Source: Epicoccum nigrum (Eukaryota; Ascomycota; Dothideomycetes; Pleosporales; Didymellaceae). Taken from it: a stretch of DNA of 64,000 nucleotides. A model generated the notes under the pieces. That model was not told the origin of the DNA. It saw only the letters and a program-made list of their open reading frames with translations, and searched no databases. The first letter of the stretch is position 1. Every line of letters begins with the position of its first letter. The stretch spans positions 913,363 through 977,362 of the forward strand of contig KZ107840.1 in NCBI GenBank assembly GCA_002116315.1. Direction: 5' to 3'. Shown here one piece after another: positions 34,312 through 47,255 of this stretch. A program made the position numbers and the translations under genes.

Positions 34312-36791
34312 GCCCCACACCGCAGCTCTCACAAGGCAGGTACGGAACATTTGTACAAGACCGGGCCGTCTCAAGGTGTATCCAATCGCTTGGACAGTAC
34401 GAGCTGCGGTCCCCCGGATGCCTGCTTCCACTCCACCGAGACGCAGCCTCAATATCGTGCACACATACACGCGGGGTGAGGCTCTGCGCGCGTTGCATCC
34501 CTGCCGCCGACTTAGGGTCCATGCCACGGTAGGAGCGACCGTTGATGCTGGCTGCCGGCGCTCCGACTTGCTCCGACCGCACATGACTTGCATTGCAGCA
34601 GTAGCTTGGAACTGGCGCGCCTCCGCAGCGGCAGTTTCAACTGCCCAAACCCCCCATGGCGTGATCTTGTCAGGCTGCCTGGAGGCCTTGCATAAAGAGT
34701 AAATCTAGCCTGGCGCCACGCAGCACGTAAGCACGTAGATATGAGGAACAAGCATGTGTAGGCCTTGCGATTACGTGCACCAAGCAGATTAGACAATGTA
34801 AAGATACATCGCAAGGACTGCGATACCGCATCAGTCACTCCCACTGCCGTAACAAGCATCACCGCATTGCATCGTGTCACTGGTGCTTAATTCTCCCAAA
34901 AAGACCTTCACTAGGGTGTTCCACTCCCATCGAAGTCTGTGTCATCATGCTGATTGCCAGAAAGAGAGACGTGCAATCTATGCATTCTGATAGACCCTTG
35001 GTCCTCCCAGCTCATCTCCACGCCGACCCCCCCCCCCCCATTTCTTCACCCCCGTCTGGCGGGGTCTGGCCGCGTTGCTCACCGCTCCCTCACTTACTCT
35101 TCACACCCTTTCTACCGCACTCACATCCACATCCTTTGTTGATCCATTCACGGCCTCGCTAAGAACCTGCAGTAGAGCGAAGGCGCTAACCTCGTCCCAG
35201 CACTAGCGTATCTTCCCGCGTGGTTGCGCACGAGGAGCGCCTTCCGCTGCGCCGAGGCAAGCGAGGCTGCGAGTGAAGAAAAAAAGGAACTAGGGTGCGC
35301 GCACGGATGGAGAGGGAGAGAGAGTGGAGGAGCCGTGTCGGAAACGTGCTGTGATGGGAGCAGGAGGCAGGGTTGAAGAGGGAGAGGGAGAAGGTATGGC
35401 GTGCTTGGGGTTGTGGGCGGATGGGCATTTAACATGGGTGTACCTACCTTAGGTAGGGGCATCGTGGTAAGTAGACTACATAGGTAGGGGTGTGAGCTTG
35501 CGAGTTGAGTCGTGGGTTTTGGATCAGAACAGTGGGAGTGGGAGTGGAGACGCAGTCTGGCGTGGGAATGTACCAGTACTGTGTAGTAAGATGAGGAAAA
35601 ACGGACGCAGAGACGACGGACGAGCAGGCAGGGCTCTCAGAGGCCCATGACGGCATTTTCTAATCCTGTTGCACAAAGGACCTAATGAGTACGTACACAG
35701 TAGAGAGCAGGTAGATACACAACAGACACGTACAGCTGCGCCTTAAGCACCTCGCCGCACAGCGTCTTCTCATGTGTAGCTGACGTTTCTTCCCCCTTCC
35801 TTCGTTCCCCACATTTCATCCATTCTTTTCCCCAGCTTTGTTTTTCCATGCTGCCCCGCGGAACCATCTCCGCCCCAATCCGCGATCCTCACGTCATACC
35901 GGCATGGGGGCTTGGATCGAGTCGCGGTGTCCCCTCCGCCTTTCCCTTCGCGATCGGATCTTCACGAAAGGTCCAAACGTTGCTCTTTCGTCTAATCGTA
36001 AACGGTGTGCACATGGGTTTGTAGAAAGCAACCCGTGCCAATCAACACAACACACTCGCCTACTGCACCAGTCCTTACCACAGTACCGTGCAGTACCTTA
36101 TAGTCGTCCTTGCTCGCTGCAGTCTATCCCCTTCCTCCCCTTGCGCTGCCACCTTTATCCCCGCACCAATCGCACCGTCTGCAACTCGCACACGTCACCG
36201 CCTCACTCCCCCCCCCGCGGGGAGGAACGCAAGGGCCAGCGCACGTGCCGCGGAACTCTACACAGTGGGGCGGGCGGGCGTGGTGGCGGGCTTGGCTGCG
36301 AGGGAAGAAGCGCCGTCTTGTCTGGGGAAGGTGCGCGCTTGTGTGGGGTTTCCTCGTGGCTGCTGCCCACTTGGGGACATTGGTGCGCGCGGTGAGGGAT
36401 GGTGGCATTGCTTGATCGGTGGACCTGGCGGTGGGAGAGCTAAGGAGAAGATGAACGGAATAAGGAGGTGTGCGAATATATGGAGAGTTGCTTGTCAGTG
36501 GGCGAGGCGCGTGCAATCCGAGTGGTTCAGTGTACGGTTCGGAAAATAATCGATGGATTGGACTAAAATGAGTTTCTTTTCAAATATCAAACAGAATGGA
36601 ACATTTGACTGAAACCAGAACATCGCAGATTACATGCGTGTGCGTAACTACTCGCTTTTGCGGAGAAAGGTGGTATCTCGAAACAAAGGGAACCCAGATA
36701 ACAACCTTTCCATGTACACCAATCCAATATGAACAAGACCATTCCCCTCTGAACTCCATCATTCCCATATCGTCAGGTGGTATCATCACTC
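34312..36791. other. Long intergenic region
   Basis: About 2.5 kb between the convergent ends of KTI12 and the FacB-like gene. It contains a 12-13 base C run at about 35,027-35,039, CT-rich tracts, and promoter-like sequence near 35,770-36,200. Several overlapping open frames at 35,840-36,550 on both strands have low-complexity Pro/Arg-rich translations, and I cannot support any as a gene. Confidence 0.4.
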
Positions 36792-39661
36792 TCATAGCCC
36801 AAAGTTACCATCCAGTCCGCCCAGACCAGTCGGCGTACTCATGTCAGGAATCATAATGCCCGCGTATATCCTGTCGCTGCCGGGGGTGCCAGACTCCCAA
36901 GGGTTGCCGCTGAACTCCTCGCCGCTGGTCAAACTCTCGTCGCTAAAGCTGAGCACGCTCTGTGGGGGCGCTGCGGTCCCGTAGCTGTTCCAGTCCCAGG
37001 CATCGGGCGACCAGGTGGCGCCGCTGCTGTCGGTGGCGGTGGTGGCAGAAGGAGTGATACCGAGGAGGGCCTCGGCTGGTTGGCCGCCGTAGATGTTGTC
37101 GTAGATATTGGTCTGACCGCCGTCTAGCGAGCCGAGCAGACGTTCCCAGTCAGAGCTTGATACCTCGGACTTGATAGCAGTGGGGCCGAGAGAGTAGTTC
37201 GCCAGCGAGTCAGTATTGAAGGCGAGGAAATCGATATTGCGGTGTGCGGCAGGCTGGGATGTTGGATTCGGACGACGCTTGGTAGACAGGGAGAACGATG
37301 CACGGTTGTGCGTGGGTGGGCTCATTGTTGGCTCCGATCGCGCCATATGTGGCTCTGAGTGGATAGACGAAAGGCTTGTGGACGAAGGATTGCCATGCAC
37401 ACCTAGACTGGGTGTGATCGGGATAGCCGGCAGGGTGGCGCGGCGGACCTCGTGAATGTCATTTCGCACAGCCTTCATATGACTGGGTGAGAAACGGGCA
37501 GCCATGGCCTTGAGTGTTCTTTGTGTAGCGCGGAGGGTGTCCATTGGAGCGCCCATGCTTCCTTCCGAATTGTGGCGGGAGAGCGTGGATGCACCTGGAC
37601 GTGGGATAGCCACCATCGAGCATGCAATGCGGCTGTTGGTCATCAATATGCGACTTTGTACAATTATTAACGTTACGACTTACCGAAACTCTCCAGCGCC
37701 TGCGGCAGAACCGCGCTCAAGCATGTCCATCACGGAGCAGATGAGGCGGTTGCAATCCTTGATCAACTTGCCATCACGGGCGAGGTTGAGAGTCTGGTAC
37801 AGCAGACCAAAACCAGCCTGTACAAGCATCTCGTTGCGGTTGAGACAGAAGGAGAAACTAAGCTTGCGCTCGTCGAGCAGCTGCACAATCTGTACAAGGT
37901 GCTTGCACGCATCACCAACAGCAACAAGCGCAGACGATCCCTTGTCTCCAAGATCAGCGACAACAACGGGGCGGTGAATGAGAGATTGGATGTGGTAATA
38001 AGCAAGAGACTATGGAAGTTAGTAAGGTCGCAATGGGATTTTCAAATAGCACCTACGAGAATAGGTGCTCTGCTACTCGTCACATTTGTGCTGGGCTTGT
38101 CTTGAGCGAATGTCAGCTTCAAGTGAGGCGCCAGATTGTTCTGCCATTCCTGAAGCTCATCGGCCAGTGAGGCTACGGTGCGGAACGAGATGTCGTATGT
38201 CGACGATGTCGGATATAATTCGGCCAAAGCTCTGGAGAGGATGCGACAGAGGCGGAACAGCGCTAGTGCGCTGGAGAGTTTGGTCGACTCGCCGGGCAGG
38301 GTCGGCAGGAACCCTTTCTCTGTGACGTACTCATCGTCTGCATCGACAGGATATTCACAGTGAACGTCTTCTTCTCTGATGAGACTGGGGAGGCCGAGAT
38401 GTACCGCAGACAGACTATTTGTGTTAGCAGAAGTACATTGATTGTCGGCGCATGACTTCTTCTTCTTCTTACCAATCGACGGTGTACAGTGACCAGAAGA
38501 CCTTCTTCCTTGTTTCACTGGTCAACGCGCCAAGTGCAAAGCGTTTTTGTGACTGATGCAGACCAAGCCGTTGAGAGAGGCCGATGGCCAAACCCTTGTA
38601 CTTGAGCACGCGAGAATAATCACCTTTGAGGAGACTGTACATCTGAGCGAGCACCAAACACTGTAATGTTACCAAGTCATTGTCCATCAAGAAGGTTTTC
38701 ATGGCGCTCTGCCATTGAGACTCAAAGGATGCGACATCGTCGCCGTCGCGTGACTACTGAATATCAGTGACGACATCATAGTTGATCCGCAGAAACACTT
38801 ACATCTGTGGACAGTGCAGCGATACCAAAACACAAGTTGAGTTGCGCGATGGACTTCTTGTCGGTGAGCTCCTCAGGCTTGGAGACATACTGCTCATACA
38901 GACCAAGGAAGGCAGGGCGATGAAGGACAGGGAACAGGGGCGCCCACTCCTGGAAGAAGATGTTGATCATCTGATCTGATACAAGACGAGGCGGCGGCTT
39001 GAACGCAACAGCTTGCTTTGATGTTGATGCAGAGGTCTTGTCTGCCGCTCCAAAGAAGGCATTAGAGTCTATAGCTGTGCTGGATCGCCCAGTCTCCTGC
39101 GCCTTCTGCTTAAATGATTCTAGAGCGTATGTCAGTTTTGGTTCAAAACAATACGAGAAGAGTCATACCGATGAATGTTCGCCCGCTGGAAGTGCCAACA
39201 AAATGTGAATCACTGTTCTCGTCGTCTACCAGAAGGGGTGGCTGTTGCACCTTGAAGGTGTCGTCCTTCTCTTGCGACTCTTCTCTGACTGAAGCTGCTG
39301 GCGGTGACTGCACAGACGGCCATCGGGTGTTTGAGAACCCTTGAGGCGAATGTGAGTGAAGCCGCGAAAGCATGTCGATCTTCTCATCCTTCTCGTCGAG
39401 CAGCTCCTTCAGCTCGCGAACCTCTCCTTCCAGCTGTCGTACGCGCTCCTCGAGCGACTCGGTGTAGCCTCTAGGAAATGCGCGACGGCTGAGCTTGTCG
39501 CTGGTCTTGCATTCGAATCCGACATTGGTGCATTGAGTGCAACTCGGCCGAATGCCATCGCAGCGTATCTTCTTAGAGCGACACCGGTCGCAGGCTTGTG
39601 CAATACGGGCTTGGCTACTCGTCCCGACTTTGATCACTTTCATGGGAAGTATTCCAGGCAT
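36792..39661 (-). CDS. facB: Zn2Cys6 transcription factor, FacB/Cat8-like
   Basis: Nuclear regulator; Aspergillus FacB and yeast Cat8 turn on acetate use and gluconeogenesis. Six minus-strand exons: 39661-39169, 39119-38803, 38753-38473, 38414-38057, 38009-37684 and 37632-36792, all closing in phase, giving 871 aa. Start is the ATG at 39,661 (MPGILPMKVIKVGTSSQ). The Zn2Cys6 cluster is perfect: Cys24, 27, 34, 41, 44 and 51. A linker (RRAFPRGYTESLEERVRQLE) and a heptad coiled coil follow to about residue 100; this linker is characteristic of Cat8/FacB. The fungal-specific transcription factor domain lies at about 190-560. The C-terminal third is Ser/Thr/Pro-rich with acidic aromatic patches, a likely activation domain. 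FacB versus another member of this group rests on my memory of the linker and on length. Confidence 0.82.
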
Positions 39662-41529
39662 TTCGGCGGTCGATTTGCTTTGGGTCGCTGTCGATTGGTC
39701 GTGATGTTTCGGCGCGTATTGCGGGACCCACCAGGGCTCACTGACGGAACGTGGCACAGGCTGTCAGCATCCAAGTGGTCGGGTGTGGGTCGGACAGGCG
39801 TTCGAATATGGTGCCTTGCGTTATAGGTGGATGTGAAACAGTGTCCAGGTGCTTGAGGGGTGGGGTTGAGCAAAGGGGTGACTGCTGCCGGGTGGTGCGG
39901 GACTTTAGAGGGCGTGCGGAGGAAGGGACGGCGTGGACAAATGTAAGCTACCGTACTTGAGTCTGCCCTAAACTAGTGGGTTCCGGGGTCGGTGTTGGGG
40001 CAACTCGATTTGTGGAGACCCCGGCGAACTGGGGGCGGCAGATCCCACTGAAGAAGCCAGCAACGCCTCATTGCTCAGCTTGCCCGAAGCTTTTTCGTGC
40101 GTTGCGCGCCGCTATGCCAAACTTGCAGTCGATCTGTATGCGGGGAAGGATGCGTGGCCCAGCCTTCGAGGACCAACCGTCTCAGCTAGAAAGTATGCCT
40201 CAGGTGTTTGACAGCAACAGCTTTTTGCGGGGTGGATATCGCAAGCTATGATGCCACGTGCCTGCTATGGACGCCGGACCGGCTGTTGTGATTGTTCATG
40301 CAGGAAGATCATTACATGCATAGAGCAGTTTCATTGTCTCGGCCTGCACTCAAGTCCATATCAGCGATCGATTGCTGACCGTAATTGTTCTGCTCTCAGA
40401 CCCAGGCCAAGTAGGTTGTGAACAGACTAAGAAATGCATCGCAAATACCAAGGGGAGAAAACTTGTACTTGGTGCAGTCCCAAGTCTGCCCAGAGCCACA
40501 CAGGGTCACGGCTTTTGACGTAGACAAGAGATCTGACGCACTGTCGTTGCTTTTTGGCTCAGCCTAATGTACCGTGTACCCGTGTGCCAGCCACCAGTCT
40601 TCGAGAAGCTGCACTTGGCAAGGCGGATGCTGCGAGTTTGTTTAGGTGCACGAAGGCCTTCAACTGTCATCTGCGTCAAAACAGGGTCTCAATTATCGAC
40701 CAATACGCTGATTGGACAAGGCTCGGCCGCCCGGCGAAGCCATGCTTTTGAAATCTGGGGTTAACACACCACGCCCGTTAAACGGAGATGCACCGGTAGG
40801 GTCACACGTCAACACTCCTAGATGTACCAATCCCGCGCAAAGTCTAAATATGCCATCTGTACCAAAGAAGGGTCTCGCACAACGATGCTTAGATAAGGCT
40901 CATTAGTCCGACGCCGACGAGGCCAAGCCTTGCAGTCTGGGGCCGAACGTTTTGCAGACTCGTCATGTACACGGGGCGGTGTTAAAAAGATTCCTGAGGT
41001 TAGTACCCTTGCAGTTGTGCACAGAGAGTAGGTAACTGCTTTGCGGTTTCAGGCTTGAGCTGTGTGGTTGTGTTATCTTATTCCCGCCATATGGATTGTC
41101 TGCAGATCGATGACGCTCGGGCTGAGGTCCCAAGCATAATCGCAGTACGATAGTGATAACGTAGCAAGGACTCCTAACGGGCATGAGGGGTAGATCCGGA
41201 TCAAGTTTGATCTATTGTTCTGGCTGTCATGCTGCAGCAAGCTTACTAAAACTGTCGAATAAGGTTAGTGCTGCCCTGGTAGTGTGTCCTTATACCATGA
41301 CCATAATGCTCCAAGAAACAGACACACGATAGGTTCAAGTGAAGTCAACTTCCTCGTCTGAATCACTGTCATTTCCTAAGCCCAAATACTGCTGAACGAC
41401 GGCTGACTCGAGGAGGCTCGCCTTCTGTAGTACTTGTTAGTGTGGGTTACTTCTTACTCCGCGGGGGACCTGGAACCCAAACCGAATTCAGACCTAGTCC
41501 AACACCAGATTTGGATAGTATTGGCTTAG
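39662..41529. promoter_or_regulatory. Long upstream region of the FacB-like gene
   Basis: 1.87 kb between the FacB-like start (minus strand) and the 3' end of the SET gene. Long upstream regions are common for carbon-regulated transcription factors. No convincing gene: short frames at 39,980-40,250 and 40,550-40,900 lack protein character. Confidence 0.45.
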
Positions 41530-43019
41530 CTACTTGCGTAACTCATTGGGGTTGAGGGTATGCTTTCTTACCTGGCTTTCGAAGGACTCGGTTGCTCTTT
41601 CGAGCATCTGTAGTTCCAAGGCACGGAGGCGCTCCGCAAGACGCCACGGTCCCTCACGAACGGATGCGTCTCTCACAGGATCTCCATACTCTTTCAGGGT
41701 GTTGATTTGCGCATCCACCCGGCTGTGCAGCAGTACCGTTGCTCGCAGCTGATAGACATCCCACATTGGGTCTTCGCGTAGGTATTGATGAAGCTTGCTA
41801 GTGTCATCAAGTTCGTTATCCCGCCAAAGAGATTGGATCTCTCGCTTCCCGTCGATAGTCTGTCTGATCCTGAAGTCTAAACCGTCTTCTTCGTTCACGA
41901 TCACAAGCCAGATGAAGTCGCTCTCCCAATCGATGCCTCCAGCCTTGTCAAAGAGGCGGAACCCTGGCGCAGCTGTTGAAACGAACATCTTCGCAGGGCG
42001 CAGAGGATCGTCGTCTGGAATCTCTACATCCAGGAACATGACTTTTGCGGACTCCACAGAATCTTCCAAGAAACCGTAAGAGAAGATATTTTCACAAGCT
42101 CCTTTATCATCTCCATACCTATAGACCCATCAGCTTAGCTTTGTGGTAGTACGGTCGAGCTCACGTGATTGAAATCTCCCCCTCCTTGCCTATTGTCTTC
42201 CCTTCTCGCAAAAGAAGTAGACCATCACCATCTTCATCCGTTTCGTAGACCGCAGCAGTAGCGTCGCCAGAAGCATGGTTGGCCATGTCCACACAAGGAC
42301 ACATGCAGTCACCTACGCCAGGGAACTCCAATGCCCGAGAGCGGTACATTGCATCGACACACATCCAGTCATCGAAGGTGACAAGACCGTTGTCTTCGTC
42401 CCACCAGTACTTTGCGCACCAATTGATTTCCTGGGTAGCAGACCTTACCAGCTCAAACTCACGCAGCAAGCTGTTCAGCTTTGTGCGGACTGCCGGCTGT
42501 AATGTGGTTCCTGTGAGTAATTCTTGCTCCTCCTCGGACCAGAAGGTCGGCAGAAGCTCGTCAGGAAGATACTTGACATACTCGGTAAGAGGGTTGAGGA
42601 CGCCTACGTCTTTGATGTCTGGACAACAGATAGTTGCTTGCATAAGAAGGAAGATCAGGACCGCGCCTCTGGTCGTCTGCGACTCGAGTCAGTTGCTGCA
42701 GAACTTGTTACATAGACGACTGTCACACCCTTCCAAAATCTCCCGTGGCTTCAAGAACTTCGCATAGATGGCGGTCAGACTTAGCAAGCAGCTCGATGTT
42801 CTGCTGTGAAATGATGAGCTCTTTGGGCACCACCAGGAGAGGCTCCACCTTGCCTCCCTCAAGCTCACGGTCCGCAAAGACAGTCGAGCCTCGTTCTTCA
42901 AAGCCTGGCAATGGGCCGATTTTGATGCCGTTAAATGAGACACCATGAAAGGTTGCCCATGTTGGGAGGGCGCCAATTGGCTGCGTCAGCCACCCGTTGG
43001 CCCTGCCGCTGCGAATCAT
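41530..43019 (-). CDS. SET-domain lysine methyltransferase (Rkm/SETD6-like)
   Basis: Protein lysine methyltransferase of the class related to yeast Rkm enzymes, SETD6 and plant Rubisco methyltransferase; the substrate cannot be read from sequence. Three minus-strand exons: 43019-42729, 42676-42165 and 42118-41530, giving 463 aa. The N-terminal part has GSTVFADRELEGGK and LLVVPKELIIS, typical of the start of a split SET domain. TRGAVLIFLLMQ follows across the first splice. The catalytic end is CVDMANHASGDATAAVYE (NH-type motif) then GEISITYGDDKGACENIFSYGF, where the ITYG and YGF elements lie across the second splice. The C-terminal 150 residues are the helical substrate-binding region. The promoter is shared with the divergent CDC14 gene. 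Confidence 0.87.
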
Positions 43020-43779
43020 GCTGGTATGACAACAACGACAACGCAGCGCAGCGTCTGCGATGGCGGCTACAACGGGTAGAGGCTAGCAAGGCTGTTTGGT
43101 ACTACGGACGGTACGTGGCGGGCTGCCGCAAGATCGATGCGCTTTGCGAGATCGATGAAGGGACCCTGTGATGTCATGTGCACGCAGGCCTCCACAATAA
43201 CGTTGCTACGGTCCCCCGAGTGATGGCAATCTCTCGATACTTGAGCGTGGGTGGAGTCGTGCAGTGCGAGCGCTCGTGGATGCTGCAGCGAAGTACATAG
43301 ATAGTAAACAGAAAACAAGGCTCTGGGACTGGGATTGGCCTCACAGCACACCGTGCGCGCAGCGAGCTCGGGCCAAGCAGTGCTGTCGCTGTTGTTTTGA
43401 TGTGTGGTTGTCAAGGCGAGCCGAAATCCCCGGTCTAGACTAGAGATGCACCGTCCGGAAGCGGCAAGGTCATCGCTTTGTTTTTGCCAAGCCATCAGGA
43501 TGTAAACAAGGCGGTTGTACATTACCTCTCCCACCACGCTGCAGGGCTTCATACATCATTACAGCTATTCATCTCCAGGACTGTAGCAGGACAAGAAGCA
43601 CTCGGCGACCGCGTTCGCAGCTTCAAATCGACACCACCTCCCGCCATTACTCTGCGCTGGCCCGGCCCGCCCTTTCGTCCCAAGTCGCCGTTCCTCGTGT
43701 GACGCCCGACGCTTGCACCCGCAAGTAGTCTTCGATCTTTGTCCGCTTTCCTTTGAGCGTCAGCGCTCCATTGTCGGCC
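43020..43779. promoter_or_regulatory. Divergent promoter region, SET gene/CDC14
   Basis: 760 bp between divergent start codons. No named site is recognised. Confidence 0.45.
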
Positions 43780-45797
43780 ATGTCTTCGCATTCACGCATC
43801 TCGAGAACGCCCCGCGCGAGCGCGACCAGCTATGGTCAGGTCATCGAGGTTAGCAACCATAACAAAGCCCAAAACAAAGCGCTCCAGGCCGGATGCTAAG
43901 GCGATACCCTTCTAGTACATCCAAGACAGACTTTATCTCGCCTCGTATACACACACACCAGATGCGAACACCCCGTTCCCTTACCCTAAGCAGCATGCGT
44001 CGCCGTCGAAGCGCTCCTCGCGTGCGCCGGCAGGGCCTACTACTGCTGGCGCCAAGGCGCTCCCTCCTGTCTACTTCAGCATTGACAAGACCTTGTTGTA
44101 TAACGCTTTCCACGGCGACTTTGGCCCGCTGCACATCGGCCACTTGTACCGCTTTGCGGTGCAGCTGCACGAAGTGCTTGGTGACCCCGCCAACGAGGAG
44201 CGCGCAGTAGTCTTCTGGAGCAGCGCGGATTCGAGGAGTAAGTCAATGTGATACTGGTGACCAAGGTACAGTGCTGACACTCTCAGGTCGCGCAAATGCT
44301 GCATGCATACTCGCCTGTTACATGGTTCTCATCCAGTCGTGGCCACCTCATCTGGCTCTTGCGCCCATCGCGCAGATGGATCCGCCTTGCATGCCATTCC
44401 GAGATGCCGGATACAGCCAGGCCGATTATGTTCTCAACATCCAAGATGTCATCTATGGCGTCTGGAAGGCCAAGGAAGAAGGGCTCTGCGGGCTCAAGGA
44501 CTTCAGCTTGGAGGAGTACGAGAAGTTTGAACGTGTTGATATGGGCGACTTCAACTGGGTCACCCCTCAATTTTTGGCTTTTGCCTCTCCCCAACAACAA
44601 CCCACACACGAGATCCCAAAATCGTCGTCGCAATACGCCACAATCCCCTCCACCATTGCCGAGGTTCAGAAATCCAGCTTGCCCGGCCCTTTCAAGAACG
44701 TGCTATCGCATTTCTCGGCGCGCAACATCGGTCTCGTTGTTCGCCTGAACTCTGAGCTTTACTCCTCCACCTACTTTGAGAAGCTGGGCATCAAGCATCT
44801 GAACATGATCTTCGACGATGGCACCTGCCCACCTTTATCACTTGTTCGTCAGTTCATCGATCTTGCGCATGAGATGATTACCGTTCGCAAGAAGGGTATT
44901 GCGGTACATTGCAAGGCCGGTCTTGGACGCACTGGTTGCCTCATTGGCGCCTACCTCATCTACAAGCACGGTTTTACTGCCAACGAAATCATCGCTTATA
45001 TGCGCTTCATGCGTCCTGGTATGGTTGTTGGGCCCCAGCAGCATTGGCTCCACCTCAACCAGATGACTTTCCGGGAATGGTGGTTTGAGGACTCCATGAA
45101 GGCCAAGTACGCCGAAATGGTGCCCTCTACACCTACAGCATCGCCGCGCAAGCAGCGGTTGGCAAGCAACGGACAGACCTTTACACCGCCCAACGCCTCC
45201 CAAAGGCGCGCTGCTCTTGGCGAGATCGAGTCGAATGAACAACGCAACGCTGCGCCCTCAAATATTGGCGTCCAGGAAGACAACTTGCCTGCGCCAACAC
45301 CAGGCCAGCCGCGAAAGACTAGCAAGCTTTACGGCACTGGCAGCACACGCCAATCTCCATCCCGTATTGACGAGAATGAGCCATTCACCAGCACCAGAAC
45401 TACTGCTGAGGTACGAGCGGACCTTACTCGCTACGATGGCGAGTCTGATGAGGAGTACCACCTACGACAGATCGCGCGGAGGACATCATCTCGTTCACCA
45501 GCACGCACACCGAACACGATCAAAGAGAAGACCCGTCGCGCGTTCAGCACCACATCCGTTGTTCACACATCAGTAACCCACACATCGTACGGCTTTGGTG
45601 AAGGGAGCGACACCGAAAACACTGCGCCAGCTACAATAAGTGGTCGCCCAAAGACACCGACAGCCAAGGTCGGCAGCGGCATCAGCGTCGGGAAGGTCCG
45701 TGCAACACGGGGAAAGAGCACTGAGGGCAAGACTAGTATTCGAAAGACCAGCGGGAGGGTTGGCAGCGTTGGCAGCACGTCCCGCCCCAAGCCGTGA
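43780..45797 (+). CDS. CDC14: Dual-specificity phosphatase Cdc14
   Basis: Reverses Cdk phosphorylation at mitotic exit and acts in septation and conidiation in filamentous fungi. Three exons, 43780-43848, 43916-44237 and 44287-45797, giving 633 aa. The N-terminal domain has VIE joined to YIQDRLYLASYTHTPD at the first splice and WSSADSRSRANAACILACYMV at the second. The active site is HCKAGLGRTG with Cys339, followed by TGCLIGAYLIYKHGFTANE and RPGMVVGPQQHWL. The C-terminal 200 residues are basic, Ser/Thr/Pro-rich and disordered, with many TP/SP sites, as in yeast Cdc14. Its stop lies only about 700 bp from the AT-rich transposon block, so it is the last normal gene before that block. Confidence 0.94.
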
Positions 45798-46589
45798 ACG
45801 ACATACTTCAGATCTCATATTCTGCATCTTCGGTGTTCGGGCTTGACAGGCGTTCCACGTCCCTCTTCATTGGCCAGTCCTCTGTTGGAGCGATTTTTCA
45901 GCGGCATGAACGGGTTTCAGCATTGTCAATTCGTCGATTCCATATATGTTGTATATTGCACAGGCGTTTTGGGTCACACAGGTGCATGCAAAGGTCAGCG
46001 CAATGCGGGTTGGGTTTCTACAGTCCGGCGTTCGGATGCTGTTGCCATCTCTCGAGTCTCTTCCAAGTCACAGTTTCATCAGTCATTACGACATTACGAC
46101 GATAACGGGGCTCCTTAGTCTTATATATCTCATCACTTCAACAACGTTCAGTGTGTGCACATGTGAAAGATGCGAGGACTAGACCTGCAAGGGCACTCGG
46201 AGTTCTCGGCTATCCCATGTCTTCGCGAGATGAAAAAAAGCCAAGCGATACAGCAGTAGCAAGTAATTCTCTGGGACGCCAGTGCCTCGACCTCAACACA
46301 ATAGGTGAACAACAAAAAGGCAAAAACATACAACAGCAGGTATTCGCTAGTGGTCACCCACCTAACTACTAATCCGCCGGTACGTTGCTTAAATAGGGCT
46401 GAGCGAACGAGAAGCCTTGTTGTCTCCTGCCCGGTTGTCACAAATGTCCATGAATTTACCGTTTTTGCTAACGTGAGAGTATAGCGAGTCGGACAGCTAA
46501 GCGAGTTAGACACCCTAACAAGCTCTTAGGCCTACTACCTGCAATTGCTTAACACTATAATATTATATTGCAACCTGTAGTAGATATTA
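45798..46589. other. Transition from gene DNA to AT-rich transposon block
   Basis: Base composition is normal to about 46,500 and then drops sharply in GC. No gene is seen. The edge of the pogo-type element should lie somewhere in 46,470-46,590, but I could not pick its terminal repeat. Confidence 0.5.
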
Positions 46590-46686
46590 TTAATTGCTAA
46601 CGTTTACTACATCTTTCTTACACGTACGCAAGTTGTGCCTAGTCTTGTTGCAGCGCTTATAGTGCCTTTTACCCCTCTTGCCTACA
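46590..46686 (-). pseudogene. 3' fragment of a Fot1/pogo-type transposase, cut off by element A
   Basis: Minus-strand frame reading GKRGKRHYKRCNKTRHNLRTC then CKKDVVNVSN and a stop at 46,590-46,592. The Cys/His end (C...RHN.RTC) matches the C-terminal knuckle of fungal pogo-type transposases. It is the missing end of the transposase at 53,003-54,350: removing element A and one copy of its 5-bp duplication restores one continuous reading frame. The last five bases (46,682-46,686, ctaca) are the left copy of that duplication. Confidence 0.7.
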
Positions 46687-46899
46687 TGTGAGGATCTGGT
46701 TACAGGCAATAGTATTTGCTTCACACCAGTACAAGTAGTAGAGAAATGGCAGGTATATTCTGTAGGTACAATAATACTTGTCGTTGCCTTCGTGCGCGCT
46801 GAGCGCAAGTTATACGCGCCACGCTAGGCAGTAGCGCTAATCCTAACTAGGGCGGCTAAACACAATAACACTAAGCGTCTTTACGATAACTCTGTTACA
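46687..46899 (-). repeat. Left (3') LTR of element A
   Basis: 213 bp, TGTGAGGATC...TCTGTTACA on the plus strand (TGTAACAG...CTCACA in element sense), with TG...CA ends. By hand alignment it differs from the right LTR at about 19 sites, all transitions and most CpA/TpA. Confidence 0.92.
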
Positions 46900-46902
46900 G
46901 AA

Positions 46903-46913
46903 CCTCCCCTTCT
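46903..46913 (-). other. Polypurine tract of element A
   Basis: On the minus strand it reads AGAAGGGGAGG, three bases before the 3' LTR. This is the position of the primer for plus-strand DNA synthesis, and it fixes the element's orientation as minus. Confidence 0.75.
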
Positions 46914-47255
46914 AGGCTGCAGTCCCTAGTAGCAATATTGGCCTTAATAAAAACCTTAGTAAGGAAAAGAGTATCCTTAATTGCGCCCTCTATGCGCCTT
47001 AGTTGTGCTTTTACTTTGTGTTGTAGTTGCCCCTCGTGCGTGCTGCTTATTGTTGTAGTAACTTATTTGCTTTGTGCCTAATATAGGAAATTAGTTAGTG
47101 CTTTAGGAGTTAGTTATTTGTAAACTCTAGCAGCTTTGTGTCGTTGTCTCTGTAACCTTGTATCGCACTCATTGCGCATCTTAACCGCACGCAAATCGCC
47201 TTTAGCTATAGTTTACTATCTGCTCCCTAAGTTTATTAGGAAGTCGCAGCTCCGC

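Noticed and set aside
35838..36550. Overlapping open frames on both strands in the long intergenic region
   Set aside because: Low-complexity Pro/Arg/Ser translations and no splice-supported model. A gene cannot be excluded, but I cannot support one.
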